The notes beneath the pieces were generated by a model. It was given only the letters and a program-made list of their open reading frames with translations. It was not told the origin of the DNA and did not search any database. This document shows, piece after piece, positions 31,477-43,247 of a stretch of 64,000 bases of DNA. A program made the translations under genes and the position numbers. Positions within the stretch are counted from its first letter, which is position 1, and every line of letters starts with the position of its first letter. The DNA comes from Tuctoria greenei (Eukaryota; Streptophyta; Magnoliopsida; Poales; Poaceae): positions 167,001,697 through 167,065,696 of the forward strand of contig JAYESD010000004.1 in assembly GCA_036927565.1 (NCBI GenBank), given 5' to 3'.

Positions 31477-34400
31477 TGCTTCTCCATCTCAATCTCAGAA
31501 CCAATGAGCAATGCCATGCCAGTGTCCACTGTCCAGTGATTGTGTGATTGTGTCATTGTTTGTTGAAACTTGAAACTTGCTTGACTGTAGTATAGATCAC
31601 TAAAAGAGTTGGGATGTACTCTTTTTTCCTTTAGGGTTTTATCCTCTAAGTTGAGGTTTTGCCTAAAGGTTTTTAATGAGGCAGCCAATTTGTTAATAAA
31701 CAACTCTTTAAAGCTTTGGTGATCTGAATTTCGGATCTGAATGTATTCTGTCAAAGTACATGTAATCTATTTTGAAATCTGTCAAATTTGATATCTGTAT
31801 ATTGTTATGTGCATTTTGAATGTATTATGTAGACTCGGGCCTCGGGCTAGCACGACACGAAAGCACGGTTTGGGCCCGACACAGCCTGGCACAGCTAAAC
31901 TGGGATCGGGCCGTGCCTGGGCCTAGGCTTCGGCCCGTAGTGCCGGCCCGGCACGGCCCGGTTACCCTTTCGGGTCGTGCCGTGCCTAGGGTTTTTTAGC
32001 CCGAGCCCGGTCGGGTTAGTGTCGGGCCGGCCCGGCACGGCCCAATGGCCATCTATATTTCAATCACATTAGAGAAAAGATTCAGGACATCCTTGCGAGT
32101 CACCAAAAAGAAAAAACAAGGAAAATAAGAGTCTAAGCCTAGGAACCCATTTTTCCCTCACCAGCGGTTCCGAAACCCTAGCTCCACCGGCACCATTAGT
32201 TTGCAATCGATTTCATCCCAATTGAAGCCCAGAATTAAATTCCTTATAATTTTTAATGCTGCCCGATAGTTTCCCATGTCATTTAACCTAGGGCGAGGCT
32301 GTTCCGCCGTTGCCGGCAAGCTTCTCACCGCCACCGCCGTCGGGGAGGCTTTTCCGGTCACTTTCGGCCATCATTCACTGCCCCATCATGTTCCACATTG
32401 CGAGGTTCTTCGGAGACAGCCGTTTTTAGGGTGTTTAGACAGAGGGAACTCGTCGCCGGCGGATGTGCCGCCCACTCCAGCAGCCGAGCGCCACCCGCAT
32501 CATCTCAGACAGAGCTGGAAGATGACTTTCCTCCTGGCCCCACCTGTCGGTCAGAGAGTCAACCTTTGGATCTGCTGTGAAGTCTGGATCCCTTGTGGCT
32601 TCGTGGAAGACTTTGTAGGCCCTGGTGTTGCTGCAACCGCATTGGCCCATTTCAAACCGTAGGGCCCAGTTGTCAACGGTTCTATGAATTTTCAATAAGA
32701 AATTAATTCCAGAAACTTGTAAAACTTAGAAAATTCACCATATACTGTAGAGTTGTCCGAAAATCATGAGATAAATTTTGTTGGACTCCTAATTTAACTT
32801 ACTTTGCATTGGAGCAATTCAATCAGTATGAAACTGCTTCTATTTTTCTGAAAAATTCCTTTTCTCTGAATCACTTGGGAATTTATGCAAAAAGCAAATA
32901 TCATTTAAAAATTTCCAAACTTTACCAGAATAGTCTCATAGTATCTTAAATCATAGTAATAATTACAGCATAATTAACCTTGATTAAGGTGGTTAATTAT
33001 GGAGATTAATCTCAGCTTAATTAGAAAATCCATAAAAGTCCAGAAACTATTCAGAAAAATGGTTGAATCTTATAAAATCAATATCTTCCACTGGAATGCT
33101 TAGAAAAATGTTAAATAAATTTTTTTGGACTCCATATGAACTCCACTATCCATAAAACATAGTTTTACTCATGACAAAGCTCCAGGTATCCCATTGAAAT
33201 TCAGAGAAAACTAAATCTTGTGGGAATTTTGTAGACCATAATATTCGTTTGCTTTAGCTGAGATTTTCCTGCTTAGTCCTACATGACACTAAGAGCCCAC
33301 TGTAAAAAGTTCAGCAACAGTGCATCTGTTTAACTCCAGTAATTTGATGATCATTGTCCTATGTCCAAAACTATACCTATGTCACCTCATATCCCCATTT
33401 CCTACGTTCACTTTGATCCTTCTCTGTTGCTGTACATTTCAGCAGCAGCACTGGCACCTCTAGCTAATGTACTCCTTCTCAAGTTATCACCATTTTCATT
33501 GATCGTATTACTATGCTGCAATATTCTCATGTGCATATACCACTTAATACCTTCATATTTCTTAGTTTCCATGTTGGTTTCTCCCTAGTTCCAGTATTTT
33601 GCACATCTCACTTCATACCTGAAGTCTACCTTGTGCACATTGTCTCTCCTCTGTTTTATTTACAACAGAGTCAAATCTGTTATCTCTAGTTAGCTTTACT
33701 ACTTATTGTATTAGAAATAAATTCACTTATTCATGTACTAACTTAAATCTTCTCATATGCATATTCATTTCGATAGTGAATGTGCAATGAGGAGCACCAC
33801 TCGGAGGAGGAGACACACGTATGGACGTTGCTGCGAGCAAGATTTTCACCCCAGTGGCAATAGAGACAAGAAGAGGAGAAAAGCGACGAAAAGCTTCATC
33901 CCAAAGATCAAGCCTCTAACTATTGATATTTATCAAGTCGCAACCTAAGGCAAGCCCCGATTTGCATTTAAGTGCTTTTCTAAAGTTTTTCTTTACACAC
34001 ACTTCATTGAATAGACTTGATATGTGCATTAGGTCTATGTTGATTGAATACTCCACATGCATGACCAAATAATCCTTGGAGTGGATGGGTAGAATAAGAC
34101 TATCAAATTACATCGCTATGCTTAATGTTTAGTTAGAAGATCGGTGGAAGCCGAGTATGTTGGATACTACTCGCGTTGATCATATTTTATTGACCACGAG
34201 TCAAGTAGTTTAATTCTACTTGCAAGAGAAGTCAAGTGAGGGAAATCTAATCGTGAGTTGTTACTATAACATTCACCTTTTAATATGAGACGTGGACGGG
34301 ATTTGTGTAGGTTGGTTTGCATAAGGCTGCTCTCGACCCGTTTGGTGAGGCATCGCCTGTGAGGGTGGATTGGTAGCCCCTTCTGTGTCGGTTAAGATCC

Positions 34401-35507
34401 GTCTCATGCTTGGCCTTGTTGAACAAGTTTGAATTGTACCGGAAGGCATACTGGCTATATGGGATCCAAAAAATTGATGTACCTTGACGATTCTATGATG
34501 GAACCTTTTTCAATCAGCTTAAGATGGCGGCTGTTAGTACAATGGGAGTCAAATCACTCATGAATATCTCACAGCGGTGGTGCACCGTGAGGGGAGCTCA
34601 CTATTTGGGTCGACCTAACTGTTTTGATGTGGTTGAATCTTGGGAAAGGTGGCTGCGTGCGACATTAGTGGAGTGTGACGTCACAACTCCGAGTATGTGC
34701 GTACGTGTTGTGCAATCCATGTGTTCTTGATTCAAATAACCATCGCTCGCAGTTATGGATTGAGCATACTTGGTTACTGAGTCTTGACGTAGTAATAAAG
34801 AGTAGTTGGAAGATTATGAATATGCTGCTATGAATAATATCTTGTATTGCAACCATGGCTGAATTAGAATTAGCACAATTAAAGTTATCATTTCCAAACC
34901 ATTAAATTGAGTGAAGATTATGCAACTTTGAGCGAGTATCATCGTGGATGAAGCGTTTCTTGTTTGATTGTGGAATTCACAATGATGCTATGCCCATGGG
35001 TCGCGTATGCTACTTTGAAACTGATCACTAAGGATTTACTTCTGGCGAGTTCATTTCTGCAAATTCAGCTTTCCAGTTTCTAAAGTTTTCAACATGTAGA
35101 GTTACATGCTTTAGGTGAGACAATTAAGTCTTGCTAAGCTTCAAGCTCATGGTTGCTTTATTGTGGTTTTTGCAGGTTTCCTTTATGCTTATGTTGAGAG
35201 TTGTTCGTGAGACCTCGAGTTTGTCGAGTGTAACAATCACGGGATAACGTTGCCGTTGCTTATCTATTTCGTGTTGCTAGTGAGAAGCGTCAGCGGGCAT
35301 GTACGGCTTCTCCTGTGCATAGTTAGGTTGAGAGTTTGAGTATGTATAACTCCGTTGTGTTGTATATTATGTTGTAAAAGAGAACTATCTTGTGAAATAA
35401 AGATTTGTGTTCATTATTTCGTGTCGCTTTTCATGTGTGTTGTTGGGTGCCGCATCGCATGGCACCCCCAATGCGATTCCTGGAACGTGTGGACCCCGGT
35501 CCCCACA

Positions 35508-38191
35508 ACGTGACTGATGGGCCAGGGTGCCTTATGCACGTCTCCTCGCACTCCCTTTCCGTAACCTCCCCACCAAGCACTATAAAAAGTCCCTGGCATA
35601 TATTCTAGCCTCCTCCTCCTTACCCATCGTCTCTAGACCTTCCGGCCCTCTCCACTTCTTCTATAAATCCAGAAAGAGTGTAATCATTAGGTGAGAGAAA
35701 GAGAGAGTTTTGGGATAACCGTTGGTTCTTCCTTGATGTCGTCGTGGTTGAAGAGAGCAGGGGGGGTGGGGCTACCGACAACCACGCCGTGAAGAGGGCC
35801 ACCATGAGCGCGGAGGATGATTCGTCGCTGTCCGGGTCTCCTGTTGTCACCTTGGCTCCTACAATGGTCCCCCTTTTACCTTCTCTGCGACACACGACCA
35901 GGGTTGGAAACCCATCCGAGGGCCGCAAACTTACCCATCCTCGATGTTCCTCCAGGTTTGGGGTTTTTATAGACTTTTCCATCGTCTGCTTGTGTTTTTT
36001 TCTTACCGTGATTCTTTCTTCGGTGATAGGGAATATTGTCCTTGTGTGACGGTACTGGCGAGGGGCTCAAGTCCTGCTGCCCATCTGTCAGGACGGGTAC
36101 ATTCGAGTTCGACGACATCCTCGTCTTGATTAGAGCGGGTGTCTTTGTCCTTGGCGGCGGCTTTTGGGGCGGCAGAGCTGTGTCCGCTCCCGCCATCCTT
36201 GGCAGCCGGTTTGGTGGGACGTGCATCCCGGAGGCTGACGAGGGGGTCGGTCTGGCGGGATGAGTCGGCCACTCGGGAGACAACCCCCGCAGAGTTGCCA
36301 AGGCCCTCTGGTGTGTGAGCCAGCGGTATTGGCTCATTGTCGCGGTGTGGGGCCTCTGGCCTCGCGCCCCCGAGGGTGAGACCCTGGGCGCCGGAGGCAC
36401 TGATAGTTCTAGAATTCTGCCTTCTGCGGTTAGGGATGTTGTGAGCCGGGCGGGGCTACGAAGTTTGCCCGTGGGAGGCTGTACGTGAGGACACCCTTGT
36501 CCTTGGCTCGCAACTTGCCGATGCAAGGGCGTGACTCGAGGTGGGAGCGACATGATCTTCGAGATCCCGCAGCGATTGAGTGTTGCAGCCTCCACCAGCT
36601 AGGTAACTTTTCTTAGCCGTCTGCTATGGTTGCCTCTGTGTTTTACCCTGGTCTTCTTTGCAAGCATTGGCCTAAGAGTCTACTAAGAGGACGCAACTCC
36701 CATGCGGTGGTGGTCCTTGTCCTGCGTAGGGCGATCAGGACGCTTTGTTCCAGGACCTCAAGCGGGCAAGAGCGGAGGCGGAAGTGGCGCGGGCGGTCGC
36801 CGAGGGAGCGCGCGCGGAGTTGGCGCGACTACACACCGCGATAAGTGCCACCCGTGAGGAGGTAGCGCGATGATGGAGGCATGCTACCAAATGCTTGGTC
36901 GATTGGGGGTCGATATGTTAAACAATGCCACCCTCACAGCCAGGCTCTGTGAGGCCTATTTATGCTACGCGGAGATGGTGGCGGAGCTGCAGGGGCTCCG
37001 GACCTCCGTGATCGCCATCTACGGGGCAGCCTATGGTGCTTCCTCCATGTCGTAACTGGGCGCCCAGATGGCGGAGCTTTCGAACACGGCTACGCGGGGG
37101 AGCGATCGAAGTCGGAGTTGGGTGCAGTGGAACGGGAGTGTGAGCCCATTGCTGCGTCAGCGGGAGAACTGTCCCGATGGATGGGTTGGATGTACATCAT
37201 CCTAGTCATTCTCCCTTATGTAAATAGCTGCACCCCCTGGTGCTTTTGTAATGTTGCAATGAAGTATTTTTGTTTGTCTTTCCTTTCTGAGCATGGTCTA
37301 TCATCTAGAACTTGTGGCACTCACTCTGTCCTTCTAAGTTCCTCTCGATTTCTCGTTCGACATTAGTTTCGTATGACAGGCTTAGGCGGAGATGACATCC
37401 CCGAGCTCTTGCAGGGGGGAGGTCAAATTCCAAGCTCAGGCCCTTCCGGAATTAGGAAACCTCGAATCCCCTACATCAATTTGGAAGCCCTCGAGTCAGT
37501 CAAGGCGATCAGGACCGCTTGCCCCATGACATGCACGGAGGGATAGTGCTAGTCCCCGGTCCGATCCCTATGTTTTAAAGGTTAACTCCACGAAGAACTA
37601 CTGACCGAGAGGGGAGGATTGGTTTATCCTTGTTGACTATGTGTCGAATTGGTGGTCACTGGGTCTCCTTCAGTGCGAGACGTGGCAGCGCTTCTTATCC
37701 CCTGAGGTTGCTGCAGTAGGTTGCACGACTGCAAGTGGATGCCTGTCACGAGGCTTACAATGCGTGGTGCACCATGATTGCGTCTAGTCCTATCATCCTT
37801 CAATGTGGCGTGGCTCACGAAGAGTCGAGGAAGCGTGCGACGTGAATCTTCGGGTCGTCGCCGGTCTTCATTGCGGTGCCGCTTATGGAGCGGCGCAGCA
37901 GCGTGGCGTGCGATGGTAAACCTTGGGTCGTTGCAAGCTCTTTATTGCGACGTTGGTTACGATGTGCGGCGCACCAATATTGCCTTTCACGTCGCCTCAA
38001 CTTCCTTTGTGGGGCTATAAATGCCAAGTGCGGCGCCCCCGTTCACCATCATCTTAGCCTTTCTTCCCCAAATGTCCTCCTTCTTTCCTCTGCCTTTGTT
38101 CGTCCCTTTGTCTGAAACCCTCGCATGGCGGTGAGAAATCGTGGTGATCGGGGCTCCATGTCCAGCGGATAGATGGCGGGGTCGTGGCCGA
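35508..38191 (+). other. Remains of a second Tat-type antisense gene region
   Basis: A plus-strand TATA-like box (ACTATAAAAAGTCCC, about 35579-35593) is followed by a C/T-rich leader. From 36735 a coiled-coil piece is readable (see next entry). The rest (37380-38190) is GC-rich and contains stops in all frames, with a second CTATAAATGCCA TATA-like site near 38016. Several ORFs of 60-240 codons overlap here on both strands but have no domain. No LTR ends or target duplications could be found, so this is a fragment of uncertain origin. Confidence 0.4.
36735..37057 (+). pseudogene. Coiled-coil fragment of a Tat antisense gene
   Basis: One frame reads an Ala/Arg/Glu-rich helix (QDLKRARAEAEVARAVAEGA ... 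TREEVAR) up to about 36868. The next frame continues with MLGRLGVDMLNNATLTARLC and AEMVAELQGLRTSVIAIYGA before stopping at 37055. The composition and the globular tail resemble the C-terminal half of the antisense gene at 14951-18381, although the sequences are not closely alike. One frame change separates the pieces. Confidence 0.5.
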
Positions 38192-40089
38192 TGATACAGA
38201 TTGGGGTACTGCTCTTCACATTGTAGGATCACAAAGTGATAACTAGCTTCAAAGAAGCCAAGATAACTAGTGCAACCTGATGAATAAAACTCGAAGCCCA
38301 CCACCGTCTTTAACCGGCAATCGAATCGAGGATTTTCCCAATCACACTCTCAAAGAACCAAGCAACACAATCTGGAATCAATGGACCGGGAGCGCCAATT
38401 GGGAGCCGATGAAGCAGCTGCTTCTGTAATCCCACGAGGAAATCACAGAAGTAAAGGGGTACAGATAACTCTCTGGAATTGTTAGCAAACAGCTAAACAA
38501 AGGGGTAATTTTCTTAATATTCAAGTCTGCCGAATACATAGAAATGTTACATATTTATACTAGGAACAACCCTCCTATTCTAGGTGTCAAAGGACCCTCA
38601 GTGCATGGCACTACAACAATTGGGCAAATGGCCGTCGACCATATAGGCGTCGGTAACCTAAAGAAACCAATGCCTTTAACGTATAGACGTCGGTAAACCG
38701 ACGTTCATAGCCGACGACCCAGATTCGACGTTTTTAACTCGTATGAACGTCAGGGACGACGCCTTTAACGTCTAAAGCCGTCGATTTCGTATATCATCGC
38801 ATTTAATAACTACACCCGTCGGGTGCCCAACCGACACCTTTATGGGCCATAAGAGCATCGGCCGCCTGCTGAAGCCAACGCCTTTAAGTCACCGAAGGAC
38901 GTCGGCCTCGGTCCAGAACCGACGTCTTTAATCCGGTTAAGGCCACCGGCTGGACCTAATACCGATGCCTATAGTAGTCTTTTTTTTTTTGAATAACTGT
39001 TTGTTTTCTACACCCGCCCGGGCGGGCAGCCTCCAAGGAGCCTAAAGCTCCCTCCAATTCAACCAGCAGAACAGTTTAGACATATTCATTACAACAGATC
39101 AAAACAGTTCACACGATAGATCAACCAACAGTTCAAAAATTCATCAAAGTTCACACATATATATAAACGAGTACCACCAGTTCATCAAAAAGTATCTGAC
39201 ATGTTCAACAAAAGAATTCACAAAGTGGCAACGAAAATGACATTCACGCATTGTTATTGGAACCTCCGCCATTCGCACCTCCCTCGTTCAAATTCAGAAA
39301 ATCATCACAACCTTGCAGATGATCGGAACCCTGCAATAAACAAATACAAGTTACACTTTGCATTTATACTTACAATTTGAGTGTATTAATCTCTCTAAAA
39401 TGTGCTAATTGACTTATTTGTTACAAAACTAACAACTATGCTAATTTGACTCAAAGTCGCTAAATATTATTCAAATGAACCTATGATTTTATGAGAAAAA
39501 ACGATTTAGAAGTCATACCGCTGCGGTCGGAGTTGTTGATGGGTTAGTCTGTTCCGGATTAAAGGGCATCGGTGGTAGAACACCTGAATACGGCTGCAAT
39601 CCAGGAGCCAACAATGACATAAATCCTTGAGGTTGTGGAACAAATGGTTGACCACTCTCAGAACCCTGTTACAATTTAACAACTTGAGCACATTTTAGAG
39701 GCAACATCCTTGAGCACCTGGAACAAATGGTTAGAATTTTGTATTATAAGTCAACGTAGTAACACGCGGTGATACCTGTGACGAGAAACCAATATGTTGT
39801 CCTGGCTGCATTGCACAAGGATTACCACCTTGAGCGAAGAACTACATCAAGTAAAGATATTCCGTTAATTTAATTTAACATATAGTAAAGAGTATTGTAA
39901 CTTGAATAAAACAACATGTATACATGCGACATCATGTCAAACTGAGGTGGTTGTAGTGTGCCAAACGGAGTATCGGTGCTACCGTGACCCAAAACTACAT
40001 CAAGTAAATTATTTGTGAGATCTTAAGTGAAATATTTTAAAATCGAATAAATAGCTCAATTGTTAAGATACTTGTGCCATATACAGATA

Positions 40090-40505
40090 TTACATCTGTT
40101 GCGGCACCTGTTGCTGTATCTGTTGCTGCATCTGTATCTGCATCTCTGTCTGGTGCTGCTGCTGTTGCTGTTGCAACTGGGTCTGCATCTCTTCCTGAGT
40201 GTGTCTCAACTCTTCTCTTAATGCATCCATATCCGTAGTAGACTGGGACCTACTAGAACTAGCACTGGAGTGTCGTTGCCTAACATAGGCCTCACGCTGC
40301 ACATACCCGTCGCTCAACCCATGTCTACAAAAGATACAAGTACGATGAATCGACAATCATTAACTTAGAAACATCATTATCTTTACACATACCTTCCATG
40401 CGGTACACCTCCACCGACTTCGTACGCCGCACCCATATCCAACGGTGCTATTACAAAATCCGCCTCATCTCCATGATTTTTTCTGAAGCACTCAACATAT
40501 TTCAC
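40090..40505 (-). pseudogene. 3' exons of a plant Ptta/En/Spm-type transposase gene
   Basis: The minus-strand exon 40505-40393 reads VKYVECFRKNHGDEADFVIA and continues to YEVGGGVPHGR. A 68-bp GT-AG intron (40325-40392) keeps the frame into exon 40324-40090. That exon has a short basic segment, an EELRHTQEEMQ helix and a tail of glutamine repeats (CAACAG/CTGTTG microsatellite) ending at a stop. The DNA-binding N-terminal exons upstream (40510-41400) are degraded; a piece near 40560-40690 is readable as part of the same family. The family binds CACTA subterminal repeats in known elements; here only the tail survives. Confidence 0.65.
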
Positions 40506-41079
40506 CTGTGAGGATACAATGAGTTCATGCTTAGATGTAATAAAAGGTAAAATGACTTGGATAGATCATACTTACCACTTTTTGCGTTGCTGCCTCGTCA
40601 CACAATTGATCCGGACGATTTGGTCAGGAACTCTATGCCCCTTCAGGCAAACCTCAAAAAAGCTAGGAGTGATACTAGTTTCAGCATGCTGCAATAACAA
40701 AATTTGAAGTTTAGTCAATACAATTATTTGAAGCAATCTAAGTTTGATTTTAAGAATTCATACCATTCTCTGTTCCATCCGCGCATGTCTATCCGACCCA
40801 TAGTAATACTTTCCAGGCTCGCTCTTCCGATTTTTTCGGTTTCTCTCCGAAACTAACTTGAACTCATCCATTGCCCAGTACTCACTTAACCATTCTCAAG
40901 CTTCCGGATTCACACATACCCAATCCACGTTGCTATTCAAGTACTCCTCCTTAGTTAGATGTAACTTGGCTAGAAATATGCATCAACTAATTAATACCTA
41001 AAAATGCAACTAATAGCTAGAAATATACATTAAAAATTAAATTAACAAATTGAAATGCAACTAATATAGCTTAGATTAT

Positions 41080-41400
41080 ACCTTGACCGCGAAGGGCTGC
41101 GCTGCACGGGGAGAGGGCGCTGAAGGGGCGGGCACCGGAGGAGCCGGAGGGCGGGCGGCACCGGAGGAGCGGGCGCCGTAGGGTAGAGGGCGAGCGGCGC
41201 TAGAGGGCAGAGGGCGGGCGGGCACCGGAGGGCAGAGGGTGGGCGGCGCCAGAGGGGCGGGCATAGGAGGGACAGGCACCGGTGGGCGGGCGACGCCGGA
41301 AGGCCGGAGGGCAGAGGCGAGCGGCGGAGGGTGGTGGCACCGCGCGTGTAGAGAGGGGAGCACGGGCGTGGGTGGGAGTGAGGCACGCGCGGGCGGGAGT
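41080..41400 (-). other. GC-rich block in the CACTA element
   Basis: This stretch is rich in GGCGGGCG, GCACCGGAGG and AGGGCGGGC repeats. It lies where the 5' exon or leader of the CACTA gene would be on the minus strand. Two overlapping proline-rich frames (41042-41386, 41076-41363) are open only because stop codons are rare in such sequence. Confidence 0.5.
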
Positions 41401-42153
41401 TAGGGTTTATCTTTTCGCTTGAGCCGGGACCACTTATAGCCGTCGGTTTGCTACCACCGACGCCTATAACTTAAAACCATCGGTTCCTCCTCATGTACCG
41501 ACGGCCATAAATGTCAGACAGCAGCACCCGTCGCGACCTGCATCCGGGCCGACTATAAAGCCGTCGGTTTCTTCAGTAATACCGATGACATTTTTATAGC
41601 CGTCGGTTCTGTAGGCCTAGCCGACGGTTAAAACATTATATCCGTCGGTTGTCCAGCTGAGGCCGACATATTTATATAAAGATGTCGGCCAGCCAACGGT
41701 CTTAAATTTATAACCGTGGGGACTGCAAAATCAACGTTTGTAATGAAGTAAATGCGACGGCCCCGACGGTCTTTTCTAGAACTGATGTCTGATTGACCGT
41801 TTCCTGTAGCGTGGGTTTAGATGAGTCAAAGAGCTTACATGAAATGCATTCCCACGTGCCTCGTACAGCCCTTCAGCTCTTGACCTTCTTGCAGTAAAAC
41901 AATCATTATTCTTGATTGAGAAGTCCAAATAACAAACCGTTTGTTGCTTCGGAAACTAGGCTTGATATCCTTTCACACCATGTGCCATATACACCAAGGG
42001 ACATGCCAGTTTGGTACAGAATTAAAAATTAAGTTGGAGCTTCTGTAGTGGAAAGTTCGGACAACCTGAACCGTCTTGGTTCAGTTTGGACTGCCGGAAC
42101 CGTTTTGGTTCAGTTGGGACAGTGTGAACCATTGTGTTTCTCTCTGGTTCTTG

Positions 42154-43247
42154 TCATGTGTACCTAATCATCACCAAAGTAGAACTTTTAGGTAGTATAA
42201 AATTCTTAGTTATATGATTATCTAATTCGGCCAGTAGTGACGTCACCTGTGGTTGCAATTTTTTGGCACGACTTCTTGTCAAAGGGCCATGGTATGTATG
42301 ACTTGAAGTATCTTGCATTTGGTTCATGGGTTGGATTATATGTATGGGTGGGCCGTCCACATCCTCCTCCCCCTCTTGAAAACGAGTCATCCTCAACTCT
42401 ATTTCTTCATTACCCAAGAACGGAGATAAATCTGCAATATTGGAAGTTGGGCTGACACCATAGTCTCCTGGAATGTCAATCTTGTAAGTGTTGTCATTAA
42501 TTTTGGTTAGAACTTTGAACGTTCTATCTGCTCTTGGCATCAACTTAGACTTTCCCCTTTCAGGAGAACGCTCCTTGCATAGTTGAACCCAAACCATGTC
42601 ACCGGGTTCAAATGTCATCTTCTTGCGATGTTTGTTGGCCTTCGCAATAATGTGCCTTTTTCCCTAGCTCTTCTTTTGTATTCTATTGTAACTTCTTGAC
42701 ATATTTAGCATGCTTGGAAGCATCCGTGTTAGTTTGTACCTGCAAAGGTAATGGCAACAAGTCGAGCAAGGGTTTGATGCCATATACTATTTCAAATGGA
42801 CACTTATTAGTAGTAGAGTGTACTATCCTATTTTATGCAAACTTGATGTGCGTTAAACATTCTTCCCACTCTCTTAAATTCTTCTTGACAAGTGATCGCA
42901 ACAATGTTGAAAGTGTTCTATTCACCACCTCGGTTTGTCCATCTGTTTGAGGGTAGCATGTCGTCGAAAACAGCAGCTTTGTTCCAAATTTTGCCCACAA
43001 TGTCTATCAAAAGTAGCTCAAGAAATTTGTATCATAGTCTGAAACAATCGTCTTAGGCATCCCATGTAATCTCACAACTTCGCTGAAAAAACAAAGAGGC
43101 TATGTGTGAAGAATCATTGCTCTTATGACATGGTATAAAATGTGCCATTTTTGAGAATCGATCCACAACCACAAAATTGAATCCCTCCGTCTTTTTATTT
43201 GAGGTACTCCTAAAACAAAGTCCATGCTAATGTCTTCCCAAGGGTTG
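42154..43247 (-). pseudogene. Integrase core and C-terminus
   Basis: Reading the minus strand in several frames gives the catalytic residues in SMDFVLG, IVSDYDTNF and QTDGQTEVVN, so the DDE triad is present, but stops and frame changes interrupt it. The C-terminal frame (42618-42154) is open, with PGDMVWVQL, NTYKIDIPGDYGVSPT and a final GPLTRSRAKKLQPQV. The last motif is typical of integrases with a CR-type tail, while no W-x3-ATWE chromodomain is seen. Integrase inserts the new DNA copy into the genome; this copy is inactive. Confidence 0.75.

Larger units (their letters stand above)
29336..32057 (+). mobile_element. hAT-superfamily DNA transposon, 2722 bp
   Basis: The ends read TATAGATGGCCA on the left and its inverse on the right (TGGCCATCTATA). 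They are flanked by a perfect 8-bp duplication TTTCAATC (29328-29335 and 32058-32065), the hallmark size for hAT. Both subterminal regions are dense in GGCCCGGCACGG/GGGCCGGCCC motifs (29350-29580 and 31840-32040), which are likely transposase binding sites. The element encodes a BED-finger hAT transposase with an internal deletion. Confidence 0.93.
28206..35507 (+). repeat. Tekay-like LTR (probably solo), split by a hAT element
   Basis: Left and right parts are continuous once 29336-32057 (hAT) and one TSD copy are removed, giving an LTR of about 4.6 kb. The start is AT-rich with TTTGAATTTCAAATT-like runs (28370-28420). A GC-rich block lies at 28600-29250, AT-rich sequence at 32680-33750, and the end (TATTTCGTGTCGCTTTTCAT, GATTCCTGGAACGTGTGGAC) matches the minus-strand Tekay-like 5' LTR end at 13011-13070. 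Proposed ends are TGATGG at 28206 and CCCACA at 35507, with imperfect flanks ACATG and ACGTG. No gag or pol adjoins it on either side. Open frames such as 28423-29172 have no recognisable domain. Confidence 0.5.
38609..41811 (-). mobile_element. CACTA (En/Spm) DNA transposon, 3203 bp
   Basis: The left end is CACTACAACAA and the right end is the inverse CGCTACAGGAA (one mismatch in the first seven bases). The 3-bp duplication TGG flanks it (38606-38608 and 41812-41814). Both subterminal regions are packed with GCCGTCGGTT/CCGACG motifs in both orientations (38630-38970 and 41430-41790), as is usual for grass CACTA elements. The only coding remains are the 3' exons of a Q-rich accessory transposase gene on the minus strand. 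No TNPD/transposase catalytic domain is present, so it is non-autonomous. Confidence 0.88.
38192..42150 (-). repeat. 3' LTR of a Ty3/gypsy element, split by a CACTA element
   Basis: The start TGATACAGATTGGGG with GGATCACAAAGTGATAACTAG matches the start of the 5' LTR at 54827-54881 (TGATACGGTTTGGGTTCC, GGATCACAAGGCAATAACTAG). The LTR sequence runs 38192-38608 and resumes at 41815 after the CACTA insertion. Its inner end near 42150 is not fixed, because the integrase frame ends there and the 5' LTR needed for comparison is truncated. A 29-bp repeat (GAACCGTTTTGGTTCAGTT type) lies at 42065-42130. Confidence 0.7.

Noticed and set aside
35876..36595. 239-codon minus frame as a host gene
   Set aside because: Composition is Pro/Arg/Ser-rich without a domain, and the opposite strand fits a Tat antisense-gene leader better.
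41042..41386. Proline-rich proteins from overlapping minus frames
   Set aside because: They are open by base composition in the GC-rich block of the CACTA element.
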